Shown here piece after piece: positions 9,029 to 17,174 of a stretch of DNA of 64,000 bases. Positions within the stretch are counted from its first letter, which is position 1, and each line of letters begins with the position of its first letter. Source of the DNA: UBA3951 sp050952125 (GTDB taxonomy: Bacteria > Bacillota > Sulfobacillia > Fermentithermobacillales > Fermentithermobacillaceae); the NCBI GenBank assembly GCA_050952125.1, contig JBMNKK010000004.1:558001-622000 (forward strand), written 5' to 3'. The notes beneath the pieces are model-generated. The model was not told where the DNA came from, ran no database searches, and saw nothing but the letters and a program-made list of their open reading frames with translations. The position numbers and the translations under genes are program-made.

Positions 9029-10432
9029 ATGCCGTTGGAATACACGACCATAACACAGATATCGGGTCCTCTGGTAGTAGTTGACCAGGTGCGGGAGGTT
9101 CACTACGACGAACTGGTGGAGATTGAGACCCGCGACGGCGAGATACGCCGTGGCAGGGTGCTTGAAGCGTCCGCCGGCCGGGCCCTGGTACAGGTTTTTG
9201 AAGGCACTTCCGGGCTCGACGTGACCGGTTCGCGCGTTCAATTCCTGGGGAAAGTGCTGGAGATCCCGGTTTCGCCTGATATCTTGGGGAGAGTCTTCGA
9301 CGGTGCCGGAAATCCGATAGATGACGGCCCGAAGATCATTCCTGAGAAGAGGCTGGATATCAACGGCAGCCCCATTAACCCGTTTGCCCGGTCCTATCCT
9401 TCTGAGTTCATCCAGACCGGCATCTCGGGCATCGACTGCATGAACCCCCTTGTCCGCGGACAGAAGCTGCCGATTTTCTCGGGCTCAGGCTTGCCCCACG
9501 CTCAGATCGCGGCTCAGATCGCCAGGCAGGCGACCGTTCTGTCAGGTTCCGAGCCTTTCGCTGTCGTGTTTGGCGCCATGGGAATCACGTTCGAGGAGGC
9601 CGATTACTTCATATCCGACTTCCGCAGAACGGGTGCCATCGACAGGGCAGTCTTGTTCATGAACCTGGCAAACGACCCGGTTATCGAGCGCATTGCGACT
9701 CCGAGGATGGCTCTCACCGTCGCCGAGTATCTTGCCTTCGAACGCGACATGCACGTACTCGTTATCCTTACAGACATGACCAACTATGCCGAGGCTCTCC
9801 GCGAAGTATCAGCCGCTCGTAAAGAAGTCCCGGGCCGCCGCGGATATCCCGGTTACATGTATACAGACCTCTCTCAGATTTACGAAAGAGCGGGAAGGAT
9901 CCGGGGCAAGAAGGGTTCCATCACCCAGATCCCCATCTTGACCATGCCTGAAGACGACAAGACGCACCCGATTCCTGACCTTACCGGATATATCACCGAG
10001 GGCCAGATCATTCTATCTCGCGAGCTTCACAAAAAGGGCGTGTACCCGCCCATCAACATCTCGATCTCGCTGTCCCGCCTTAAAGACAAAGGAATCGGTA
10101 CAGGGAAGACTAGAGAGGACCATGCCGACGTCTTAAACCAGTTGTCCGACGCTTACGACCGCGGGCGCGAGGCGAGAGAGCTGTCGGTTGTATTGGGAGA
10201 AGCTGCATTAAGCGACACCGATAAACTATTCCTAAAGTTTGCCGATGAATTTGAGGCAAGGTTTGTGAAGCAGGGTGCGAGCGAAAACAGGCCTATCGAA
10301 GAGACCCTGGATATCGGATGGGACCTGATGACCCTTCTACCCAGGAACGAGCTGAAGCGAATATCTGACAGGAACGCTGAGAAGTACCTGAAGTCCCAAA
10401 ATCCCGCGGGCGCCGGCACGGCGGCTAACTAG
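9029..10432 (+). CDS. A/V-type ATPase regulatory subunit B
   Basis: Non-catalytic B subunit, 467 residues, alternating with three A subunits in the head. The P-loop position carries GSGLPHAQIAAQIARQA instead of a Walker A lysine, as expected for B subunits. Other family markers are YTTITQISGPLVVV at the N-terminus, RVFDGAGNPIDDGP, SEFIQTGISGIDCMN, FERDMHVLVILTDMTNYAEALREVSAARKEVPGRRGYPGYMYTDL and the arginine of YERAGRI reaching into the catalytic site. Coding begins 13 bases after subunit A. Confidence 0.97.
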   Translation: MPLEYTTITQISGPLVVVDQVREVHYDELVEIETRDGEIRRGRVLEASAGRALVQVFEGTSGLDVTGSRVQFLGKVLEIPVSPDILGRVFDGAGNPIDDGPKIIPEKRLDINGSPINPFARSYPSEFIQTGISGIDCMNPLVRGQKLPIFSGSGLPHAQIAAQIARQATVLSGSEPFAVVFGAMGITFEEADYFISDFRRTGAIDRAVLFMNLANDPVIERIATPRMALTVAEYLAFERDMHVLVILTDMTNYAEALREVSAARKEVPGRRGYPGYMYTDLSQIYERAGRIRGKKGSITQIPILTMPEDDKTHPIPDLTGYITEGQIILSRELHKKGVYPPINISISLSRLKDKGIGTGKTREDHADVLNQLSDAYDRGREARELSVVLGEAALSDTDKLFLKFADEFEARFVKQGASENRPIEETLDIGWDLMTLLPRNELKRISDRNAEKYLKSQNPAGAGTAAN

Positions 10433-10446
10433 GGAGGGGACGCGAC

Positions 10447-11091
10447 GTGGAACTCAGGGTAAGCGCAACCCGTCAGGAGCTTACGAGGCTCAAGAACAGG
10501 GTCAGGATGGCTGCTCGAGGCCACAAGCTCCTAAAAGACAAGCGTGACCAGCTTATGAAGGAGTTTATGGCGATCGTTCACGAGAACCAGAGACTCCGCT
10601 CTGAACTGGAGAAGCGACTAGGTGCAGCATATCGGAGTTTTGGTCAGGCCAGGGCTCTTTTGAGCCCGCCGGTCCTTGAAGAGGCGCTGATGGCGTCAAG
10701 CGGTCCCGAAGAAGTCTCGATCGATTACCGCCGCATCATGAACGTGGTGGTGCCTGAGATGGAGATTCAGGCAGCCAAGGAGGGTTATCAGGACTCAGGA
10801 AGAGGTATACCGCCGTATGGGCTGGCCTCAACCTCCTCCGACCTGGATGATGCCATAAAGGAGTTCCAGGGAATCCTGCCAACGCTTGTGAAACTGGCGG
10901 AGATCGAACGCAAAATACAACTTTTGGCCGATGAGATTGAACGCACCAGAAGAAGGGTAAATGCCCTGGAGTACGTTTTGATTCCTGAACTGGAAGCGGC
11001 TGTCAAGAATGTTGAGATGCGCTTGGAAGAGATGGATAGAGCTAGCGCATCCAGGCTAATGAAGGTGAAGGACATCGTTAGGGCTCACTAG
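10447..11091 (+). CDS. A/V-type ATPase central shaft subunit D
   Basis: Subunit D, 214 residues, the antiparallel coiled-coil shaft that rotates inside the A3B3 head. It has long charged helices at both ends (residues about 5-70 and 130-205), and the family opening V.ATRQELTRLKNRV.MA.RGHKLLKDKRD.L is well preserved, as is the C-terminal RR.NALEYVLIP motif. It begins with GTG after GGGAGGGG. This is the last gene of the operon; about 150 bases without a gene separate it from murA, and I see no clear intrinsic terminator there. Confidence 0.95.
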   Translation: MELRVSATRQELTRLKNRVRMAARGHKLLKDKRDQLMKEFMAIVHENQRLRSELEKRLGAAYRSFGQARALLSPPVLEEALMASSGPEEVSIDYRRIMNVVVPEMEIQAAKEGYQDSGRGIPPYGLASTSSDLDDAIKEFQGILPTLVKLAEIERKIQLLADEIERTRRRVNALEYVLIPELEAAVKNVEMRLEEMDRASASRLMKVKDIVRAH

Positions 11092-11244
11092 AGCGAACTT
11101 TTTCTCGCTTCAAGACATACAACTGGTGAGATTGCTAACAGGACAACGTGATTTCCTGGCATACGAGCAGGCGTACGGCGGAGACTAAGAAGAAGAGATA
11201 GCGACTTAAAGGCTGGGTATTGCGCGAAGCGAGGAGCCGATAAA

Positions 11245-12522
11245 GTGAGCATAGTCATTCGAGGCGGAAAGCCGCTAAAAGGAACTGTACGATGTGACGG
11301 GGCAAAGAATGCAGCCCTACCGATCATGGCCGGAGCCATTTTATCGGAAGATATTTCCATCATTGAAAACGTCCCTCGCCTCCGTGATGTGGAAACAATG
11401 GCGCACATGCTTAGAGCTCTCGGAGTGTCGGTCAGGATAGCCGGAAGCTCAGTTAGGATAAACCCCGGTAAAGCCCTTCATCACGAAGCTCCCTATGATC
11501 TGGTCAGGATGATGAGGGCTTCGTTTTTGGTTATGGGCCCCCTGCTTGTCCGCTTGGGGAGAGCATCTGTACCGCTTCCCGGAGGCTGCGCTATCGGACA
11601 GAGACCGGTCGACCTTCACCTCAAGGGCTTTCAGGCTATGGGGGCTGAGGTGAGTGTCGAGGGAGGTTTCATCCACGCCACCGCCGAGAGAGGCCTTACA
11701 GGGGCAGAGATTTACCTCGACGTGCCTTCAGTTGGAGCCACAGAAAACATAATGATGGCCGGAGTTGGCGCAGATGGCGTTACGGTGATAGAGAATGCTG
11801 CCCAAGAGCCGGAAATTGTCGACCTTGCTAACTACCTAAACTCCATGGGTGCTGACGTCAGCGGGGCAGGTACTTCCCGCATCAAAATTGAAGGCGTGAA
11901 GCGCCTCAATGGAGCTCGCTACAGTATCATTCCGGACCGGATCGAAGCCTCGACTTTTCTCGTTGCCGGCGCTGTGACGCGAGGGAAAGTCTTGGTCGAA
12001 AATGTCATTCCTACCCACGTGCGGGCAGTTCTCGCCAAGCTCAAAGAAGGTGGAGCCTATTTGCTTGAGGGTGCAAGGTCGGTTGAAATCGAGATGCCCG
12101 ACAGGCCGATGCCCGTAAACATCAAGACCCTTCCATACCCAGGGTTTCCAACAGACGTGCAAGCGCCCTTCATGGCGCTATGTTCCTACAGCCAGGGCAC
12201 CAGCATCATATCTGAAACCGTCTTTGAGAACCGGTTCAACCACGCTGAGGAGCTTAATCGTATGGGTGCGAAGGTTAAGATTGAGGACTCCAATGCGATT
12301 ATAGAAGGTGTTTCTAGGCTAACCGGCGCCTCGCTCCAGGCTACCGACCTTCGGGCCGGAGCTTGCCTCGTACTGGCTGCCCTTGGTGCTGAAGGGACCA
12401 GCGAGATCTCAGGCACAGAGCACATTGACCGGGGCTACAGCGACTTTGCCCGCAAACTGCGCTTGCTCGGCGCCGACATCGATGAGATTGGTGTTCCGCG
12501 AAGGCATAAGGTGAGTTTGTAA
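11245..12522 (+). CDS. murA: UDP-N-acetylglucosamine 1-carboxyvinyltransferase
   Basis: First committed enzyme of peptidoglycan synthesis, transferring enolpyruvyl from PEP to UDP-GlcNAc in the cytoplasm. 425 residues. The active-site Cys is C115 in PGGCAIGQRPVDLH, so this is the fosfomycin-sensitive Cys type rather than the Asp variant. Also seen are CDGAKNAALP near the N-terminus (the KN pair at 21-22), SVGATENIMMAG, and the C-terminal DLRAGACLVLAALGA and HIDRGY motifs. GTG start. Neighbouring spoIID places it as the murAA equivalent of Bacillus. Confidence 0.97.
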   Translation: MSIVIRGGKPLKGTVRCDGAKNAALPIMAGAILSEDISIIENVPRLRDVETMAHMLRALGVSVRIAGSSVRINPGKALHHEAPYDLVRMMRASFLVMGPLLVRLGRASVPLPGGCAIGQRPVDLHLKGFQAMGAEVSVEGGFIHATAERGLTGAEIYLDVPSVGATENIMMAGVGADGVTVIENAAQEPEIVDLANYLNSMGADVSGAGTSRIKIEGVKRLNGARYSIIPDRIEASTFLVAGAVTRGKVLVENVIPTHVRAVLAKLKEGGAYLLEGARSVEIEMPDRPMPVNIKTLPYPGFPTDVQAPFMALCSYSQGTSIISETVFENRFNHAEELNRMGAKVKIEDSNAIIEGVSRLTGASLQATDLRAGACLVLAALGAEGTSEISGTEHIDRGYSDFARKLRLLGADIDEIGVPRRHKVSL

Positions 12523-12568
12523 TCTTGCCTCACCCCTTACCTATTCCTTGTTAACATAACCACTTACT

Positions 12569-12665
12569 TTGCGTTATTCGCAATGTTATTTGGACAAAGA
12601 TTGCGTTTTTGCAGCGGAACACTGCAAAAACGCAAAGTTCACAAAAAAAGCATAGCGAAAATCGC
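12569..12665 (+). repeat. Cluster of three small palindromes upstream of spoIID
   Basis: Three hairpins lie in the murA-spoIID gap. The first is TTGCG-TTATT-CGCAA (12569-12583). The second is a perfect 14-bp inverted repeat, TTGCGTTTTTGCAG ... CTGCAAAAACGCAA, with a 7-base loop (12601-12635). The third is GCGA-AAA-TCGC (12655-12665). The TTGCG/CGCAA element recurs in the first two arms. None is followed by a T-tract, so they do not look like classical terminators. They lie just upstream of the predicted sporulation promoter. Confidence 0.6.
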
Positions 12666-12680
12666 AACGTTAATGCCAAG

Positions 12681-12709
12681 TCATAATCAGTTCCGTCAAG
12701 CCATATTAT
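12681..12709 (+). promoter_or_regulatory. Predicted sigma-E promoter of spoIID
   Basis: TCATAAT (12681-12687), 14 bases, then CATATTAT (12702-12709). This resembles the sigma-E consensus (about ATATT, 13-15 bases, CATACAAT). The expected start point is near 12716, about 30 bases before the TTG of spoIID. In Bacillus, spoIID is a mother-cell sigma-E gene, which supports the call. Inferred by eye only. Confidence 0.55.
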
Positions 12710-12745
12710 CAAGCGTCATGACGCCTCTCTTTGGGGGTACAGCGC

Positions 12746-13714
12746 TTGAAAAGGTTCCTGTATGTTCTTCTATTCGCTTTGGGTATCTACCTGGGGCTTC
12801 CTGCTCCGACCAGCCCCGCATTGCCCACTCCTCAGACTGGAGCCGATCCGATCCTTAAGATCACCGTCTACCACGCGGCGAAGGGCGTGGTTGTGGGGAT
12901 GGATCTTGAGGAGTACGTTAAGGGCGTTGTAGCTTCCGAAATGCCTGCTTCCTTTGACCTGGAGGCTCTCAAAGCCCAAGCGATACTGGCGCGTACTTAC
13001 GCTTCCCGCAAGATGCGCATATTGGGTGGAACCCCGTCACGCCAGGATGCCGACGTCACTTCGGACCACGCCAAAGACCAAGCTTGGGCTCCTCAGGAGG
13101 AAATCAAGGAACGGTGGGGACCGGTATCTTACTGGCTGAACTGGCCCAAGATCGAGAGGGCCGTGGACGAGACGCGGGGGCTCATCCTCACGTACGATGG
13201 TGCTCCCGCTGAGGTTGTGTTCCACTCAACATGCGGTGGCAAAACTGAGGCTGCGGGGGATGTGTGGACAAAGCACCTTCCCTACCTTCAGAGCGTTGCC
13301 TGCAACTTCTGCCAGCACTCCCCGTACTCCAAGCCTGAGACGGTCACGATTCCGCTGTCAAAAGTCTCCTCGGCATTAGGAAGTCTTGGAGTTGCCTGCC
13401 CCGTATCTACCCTGGCCGGTTCAGGCTTTCCATCCGTATCCGAGGTGTCACCTACAGGGCGGATCAAGAAGGTGACTGTCGCAGGCGAAGAAATAAGGGG
13501 ACTAGAGTTCAGGATGGCTCTTGGTCTGCGCTCGACGAACCTCTCGTGGAGCATCCGCGGCAATAACGCCGTGTTTCAAGTTCGTGGCTACGGCCACGGG
13601 GTCGGCATGTGCCAATACGGTGCCGACGGCATGGCTAAACAGGGCAGGAACTGCGCTGAGATACTCTCGTACTACTTCCCGGGCACTAAGGCAGTACCCA
13701 TCTTCGAGGAATAG
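12746..13714 (+). CDS. spoIID: Stage II sporulation protein D (peptidoglycan lytic transglycosylase)
   Basis: Mother-cell membrane-anchored transglycosylase that works with SpoIIM/SpoIIP during engulfment. About 322 residues: N-terminal membrane anchor (residues about 2-20), then the SpoIID domain. The domain opens with ITVYHAAKGVVVGMDLEEYVKGVVASEMPASFDLEALKAQAILARTYA, in which the catalytic glutamate is the E of ASEMP. It ends with RGYGHGVGMCQYGADGMAKQGRNCAEILSYYFPGT. TTG 12746 is chosen, with GGGGG 8-9 bases upstream; TTG 12731 is in frame but overlaps that Shine-Dalgarno. SpoIIM and SpoIIP are not in the window. Confidence 0.95.
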   Translation: MKRFLYVLLFALGIYLGLPAPTSPALPTPQTGADPILKITVYHAAKGVVVGMDLEEYVKGVVASEMPASFDLEALKAQAILARTYASRKMRILGGTPSRQDADVTSDHAKDQAWAPQEEIKERWGPVSYWLNWPKIERAVDETRGLILTYDGAPAEVVFHSTCGGKTEAAGDVWTKHLPYLQSVACNFCQHSPYSKPETVTIPLSKVSSALGSLGVACPVSTLAGSGFPSVSEVSPTGRIKKVTVAGEEIRGLEFRMALGLRSTNLSWSIRGNNAVFQVRGYGHGVGMCQYGADGMAKQGRNCAEILSYYFPGTKAVPIFEE

Positions 13715-13823
13715 ACCGATTGGAGACTATGCTGTCGCAAGCACGCCGGTTTTGCGCTTGGGAACTTGCGCCCTAACATCACGTCCATGATATGTGAATC
13801 AAGCCCGGAAGGGGTGCTTGTTC

Positions 13824-15035
13824 ATGCGCCGCTCTACGATTTGGATTGTCTACATATTGATTTTGTTTACCCTCATTGCCGGCTGCACGCCCAAGACTGA
13901 TCAGGAACTGGGGTCTCAACAACCGGATTCAGGCGAGCCGCAGTCCTCGGGCATCGGATCGTCGGAGCCTGGAACGGTCCAATCGGAGTCACCGTCGCTC
14001 GGCACGGCTACCTTTCGCGGCGACCCAAGAAGATCCGGAGCGCTGGATGCTGACGGGCCAACTAAGTCGGTTGATGTTGTCTGGACCTTCGACACGGGAG
14101 AGAATGTCTACTGCTCGCCCTGCATCAATAACGGGATCGTGTATTTCGGCAGTGTCAACGGCGATTTCTACGCGGTCGATGCACATACAGGTGATGTGGT
14201 GTGGTCGCTCCAAGTTGGGTCTGCTGTGAGGTCGTCTCCGGCAGTAGCGGACGGGGTGGTCTATTTCGGAAGCCACGACGGCTGCGTGTACGCCGTCGAT
14301 ACTGGAACCAGGGAAAAGAAGTGGGTCTTCACAACGGGTAGTTGCGTCGAGTCATCGCCGGCTGTAGCTGGCGATACGCTGTACATCGGAAGCTGCGACC
14401 ATAACCTGTATGCAATCGATATCAGTAGCGGCCAAGAGCTGTGGCGCTTCGAGACCGGCGACTTTGTCCTGAGTTCTCCGGCGGTGTACGAAGGTATCGT
14501 CTATGTAGGTAGTTATGACGGCTGCATGTATGCGATTGATGCCTCGACCGGCGAGGAACTGTGGCACTTCCAGACAGGCGATAGCGTGTATTCGACTCCG
14601 GCTGTTTGGGAAGATACCGTGGTATTCGGAAGCCTAGACGGTATTGTCTATTCTCTGAACCGCCAGAGCGGCTCTCTGAACTGGAAGTTCGCAACTGCAG
14701 GATTTCTTGTGTGGAGTTCCGCCGCAGTACAAAACGGCGTCGTCTATATCGGAGCATTCGACAGCAACCTGTACGCTCTAGATGCTGAGGCCGGCCAAGT
14801 CATATGGCGGTACTGGACCGGCGAGCGCGCCATCTACTCGTCGCCTACTCTGGCCGGAGGAATAGCCTACTTTGGCGGCCGGGACGGTTACGTCTATGCG
14901 GTAGATACAGACACGGGGAATCTCTGCTGGAAGTTCGAGGCCGGAGGCGTGGTCGAATCGTCACCGGCAGTATATGACGGAAAGGTTTACTTTGGGTGTG
15001 GGGACGGCGTGGTATACGCGTTGGGTGAGCGATAG
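13824..15035 (+). CDS. PQQ-like beta-propeller lipoprotein
   Basis: 403 residues. A lipoprotein signal peptide ends in LIAGC (lipidated Cys about residue 21), followed by a low-complexity Ser/Glu/Pro-rich linker to about residue 70. Then come eight tandem repeats of about 40 residues with the pattern tG..v.SSPav..g.vYfGs.DG.vYAvda.tG...W, predicting an eight-bladed propeller of the PQQ/BamB type. It should sit on the outer face of the cytoplasmic membrane as a scaffold or binding protein; nothing indicates bound PQQ or an enzyme. ATG 13824 follows AAGGGGTG. It lies between spoIID and the spoIIQ-like gene, where Bacillus has no such gene. Function unknown. Confidence 0.85.
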   Translation: MRRSTIWIVYILILFTLIAGCTPKTDQELGSQQPDSGEPQSSGIGSSEPGTVQSESPSLGTATFRGDPRRSGALDADGPTKSVDVVWTFDTGENVYCSPCINNGIVYFGSVNGDFYAVDAHTGDVVWSLQVGSAVRSSPAVADGVVYFGSHDGCVYAVDTGTREKKWVFTTGSCVESSPAVAGDTLYIGSCDHNLYAIDISSGQELWRFETGDFVLSSPAVYEGIVYVGSYDGCMYAIDASTGEELWHFQTGDSVYSTPAVWEDTVVFGSLDGIVYSLNRQSGSLNWKFATAGFLVWSSAAVQNGVVYIGAFDSNLYALDAEAGQVIWRYWTGERAIYSSPTLAGGIAYFGGRDGYVYAVDTDTGNLCWKFEAGGVVESSPAVYDGKVYFGCGDGVVYALGER

Positions 15036-15121
15036 CCTGTGCGATGACGGAGGTTCTGAAGTAAAGCCATCCGATTATAGACTATTGCTCAAGCACCGGC
15101 GAGAAGAGAGAAGGTGACGCA

Positions 15122-15760
15122 TTGCTGGAGGATCTGAAAAAGGAAGTACTCGAGGCGGCTCTTTCCTGCTCAAAGCAGCGCCTCATAAGCGGGACATCGG
15201 GAAATGTCTCTGCCCGCGACCCTCAGACCGGCTTAATCGTGATCACTCCGTCAAGCGTTTCTTATGAGGAACTTGCCCCGGCGGATCTACCCATACTGGA
15301 CGCGGATGGTCGTGTCGTTCAGGGTACCCTGCGTCCTTCTTCCGAAGCTCCTCTCCACACCGCCGTTTACCGCGAGCGATCAGATGTCAACGGTGTGGTG
15401 CATACGCATTCGATTTACGCCACCGTGTTCTCTGTACTCTCGAAAGACATCCCTGCTGTGACGGTGCCGTTGGCGCTCTATGGTCCCGTTCCGGTCGCTC
15501 CTTTCAAAGTGCCGGGTTCTGATGAGTTAGCCTCCATTGCAGTCAAGTGCCTGGGAAGCGACGGAAGGGCGGTCCTGCTGCAGAACCACGGTGTGCTCTG
15601 TGCAGGCAAAACGGTCGGAGATGCTATGACATGCGCGACCTACGTGGAAGAAGGAGCCCAAGTCGCCTATCTTGCACTTGTCGCCGGCGGGCTCAACCCT
15701 ATCCCGGCTGAGGCTGTGAAGGAAATAAAGGAGAAGTATCGGAAGGGCCCCGCGGTCTAG
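15122..15760 (+). CDS. Class II aldolase/adducin family (fuculose-1-phosphate aldolase-like)
   Basis: 212 residues, the normal size for the zinc-dependent class II aldolase family (L-fuculose-1-phosphate aldolase, ribulose-5-phosphate 4-epimerase, methylthioribulose-1-phosphate dehydratase). Visible features: the phosphate-binding GTSGNVSARD (about residue 23-32), TPSSVSYEEL, the catalytic glutamate in SSEAPLHTAVYR (about 75), the zinc ligands in VHTHSIYA (about 92-94) and the third histidine in LLQNHGVLCAG (about 153). All metal ligands are intact, so it is probably active. Substrate cannot be told from sequence. TTG start with AGAAGGTGA upstream. No other carbon-catabolism genes are adjacent, so its place in a sporulation/wall cluster is unexplained. 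Confidence 0.88.
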   Translation: MLEDLKKEVLEAALSCSKQRLISGTSGNVSARDPQTGLIVITPSSVSYEELAPADLPILDADGRVVQGTLRPSSEAPLHTAVYRERSDVNGVVHTHSIYATVFSVLSKDIPAVTVPLALYGPVPVAPFKVPGSDELASIAVKCLGSDGRAVLLQNHGVLCAGKTVGDAMTCATYVEEGAQVAYLALVAGGLNPIPAEAVKEIKEKYRKGPAV

Positions 15761-15908
15761 GGGCCTCAGCGTATCATCACTTCGCTCGCTTCTAGAATGG
15801 TGTTCCTAACCACCGATTCCGAAGTATCCCTCTTTCTATCACTATCTGCGTCAGATAGCTGTAACCTCCATCACCCTGCGGCGACAGCATACCGGGCGCG
15901 CCTCGGAC

Positions 15909-15938
15909 GCATACCTCGCCCAAATTATGGCAACCATA
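15909..15938 (+). promoter_or_regulatory. Possible sigma-F promoter of the spoIIQ-like gene
   Basis: GCATA (15909-15913), 15 bases, then GGCAACCATA (15929-15938), close to the forespore sigma-F consensus (GYATA, about 15 bases, GGNRANAMTW) with one mismatch. The predicted start would fall only a few bases before the Shine-Dalgarno GGAGGTG (15947-15953), which is tight. spoIIQ of Bacillus is a sigma-F gene. The rest of the gap from 15761 shows nothing else recognisable. Confidence 0.35.
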
Positions 15939-15959
15939 CCTGGTGCGGAGGTGTTTTCA

Positions 15960-16730
15960 TTGGATAGTGACGAGATGTCCCGCAAGGCTAGGAAGAGGGC
16001 GGATGCCGAGCGGCGCTGGCAGGCAATCCTAAGGGCTACCCTCACCGGGGCATACTGCGTGATTCTTCTTGTCGCAGGGATTTATCTGGGTATCCGAGGA
16101 AGAGAAGCGGCCAAGCCACTTCCTGCTTCTACACTAGAAGGTCAGTCGGGCGGCTCCTCATCTCTCGATGGTCCGGACGGGGCCTTGAGCGGCGGCGCCG
16201 AGCAGGTAGGCGAAGGGAGTGTGCCGGCGGTAGCCGACTCCCCAGCCGCTCCTGACATTTCACCTGAAACAGACTCGGATATCCTAACGGCAGAGCCCGG
16301 AGCTCATTCAGAAGAAGCGACCTCTGCTGTGATTACCTCGCCCGCGTCCCAGACGCCCGACCCCACAGGTTCTCTGGCCATGCCGGTTTTCGGCCCAATC
16401 GTTGCAGGTCCCAAGTGGGTGTATTCCGATAAGCTGGATCAATGGCAGTACCTTCCGGGTATCGAGATAGAGTCTCAGCCCGGTGCCGCTGTCGTTGCCG
16501 CTCTCTCCGGCACGGTCTTGGAGGTACGCGACGACCCTGTTCTTGGCCAAGTAATTTCTCTCTCTCACGAAGATGGCCTCGTGACCGAATACGGACGTCT
16601 TTCTGGGTGCACCCTAGTGGCAGGAGACAGAGTGAAGCAGGGAGAGGAAATCGCCCGCGCCGACGGTACATCGGTTTACTTCGAGGCTGCCAAGGGCGGA
16701 GAAGCCCTCTCCATCGACTTCGCTAGGTGA
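15960..16730 (+). CDS. spoIIQ: SpoIIQ-like membrane protein with degenerate M23 (LytM) domain
   Basis: About 256 residues from TTG 15960, which has GGAGGTG 6 bases upstream. Short cytoplasmic N-terminus rich in Arg/Lys, one membrane helix (about residues 24-45), a long Ser/Glu/Pro/Ala-rich linker (50-140), then a C-terminal LytM fold with recognisable spacing (PVFGPIVAGPKWVYS ... PGIEIES ... GAAVVAALSGTVLEV ... GQVISLSHEDGLVTEYGRL ... GDRVKQGEEIA). The zinc ligands are missing: the HxxxD position reads PGIEIE and the final HxH reads SVYFEA. It should therefore be structural, as SpoIIQ is in the SpoIIQ-SpoIIIAH channel. Position between spoIID and spoIIID supports this. Some annotators would call it only M23 family. 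Confidence 0.78.
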   Translation: MDSDEMSRKARKRADAERRWQAILRATLTGAYCVILLVAGIYLGIRGREAAKPLPASTLEGQSGGSSSLDGPDGALSGGAEQVGEGSVPAVADSPAAPDISPETDSDILTAEPGAHSEEATSAVITSPASQTPDPTGSLAMPVFGPIVAGPKWVYSDKLDQWQYLPGIEIESQPGAAVVAALSGTVLEVRDDPVLGQVISLSHEDGLVTEYGRLSGCTLVAGDRVKQGEEIARADGTSVYFEAAKGGEALSIDFAR

Positions 16731-16827
16731 GGTTTAGCCTTCGCCATCCGAATTAACTCAGCACTTCAGCATATACATCTTAGCGTAAGCATGGACTCAG
16801 CGTAAGACGCATGGAGGGGGCCCTGCC

Positions 16828-17088
16828 ATGAACGACGTAATCTGGAAGCGCGCGATAGACATTGGCACATACATAGGGGAGACCCATGCCACTGTCCGTG
16901 AAACCGCGCGCTCGTTCGGCGTATCTAAGAGCACGGTTCACAAGGATGTCACCGATAGGCTGCCGAAGATTCGTCCGCAACTGGCAAAACTTGTTCGTGA
17001 AGTTCTTGACCTTAATAAGGCTGAACGGCACATCAGGGGAGGTGAAGCGACTAAGCGGAAGTATCAGGCTGACACTGACTGCCGCTAA
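16828..17088 (+). CDS. spoIIID: Stage III sporulation transcriptional regulator SpoIIID
   Basis: 86-residue DNA-binding protein that reshapes the sigma-E regulon in the mother cell. Closely matches the family: a helix-turn-helix in TVRETARSFGVSKSTVHKDVTDRLPKI (residues about 23-49) and a basic C-terminal extension that contacts the minor groove. Strong Shine-Dalgarno GGAGGGGG before ATG 16828. Position between the spoIIQ-like gene and mbl is that of Bacillus. A possible sigma-E element (GAATTA, 14 bases, CATATACA at about 16750-16776) is too weak to list separately. Confidence 0.95.
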   Translation: MNDVIWKRAIDIGTYIGETHATVRETARSFGVSKSTVHKDVTDRLPKIRPQLAKLVREVLDLNKAERHIRGGEATKRKYQADTDCR

Positions 17089-17121
17089 CGGCGAACCATG
17101 CACCGCCGATATAAATCCAGG

Positions 17122-17160
17122 GGAGATACACTGCGTCTTTCCCTGGGTTTTGACTTTCAA
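17122..17160 (+). terminator. Possible weak terminator between spoIIID and mbl
   Basis: CCAGGGG ... TCCCTGG can form a 7-9 bp stem (with G-T pairs) around a loop of about 12 bases, followed by GTTTTG. The T-run is short. It could partly insulate spoIIID from mbl. Confidence 0.3.
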
Positions 17161-17174
17161 GGGGTGCATGGCCA

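Noticed and set aside
12601..12660. ACGCAAA-containing stretch that recalls a c-di-GMP (GEMM) riboswitch
   Set aside because: The second conserved helix and tetraloop-receptor pattern are missing; the repeat arms explain the similarity.
13824..15035. Tandem DNA repeats in the propeller gene as a recombination-prone satellite
   Set aside because: The repeats are at protein level (about 40 residues) and have diverged in DNA; no long identical units were seen.
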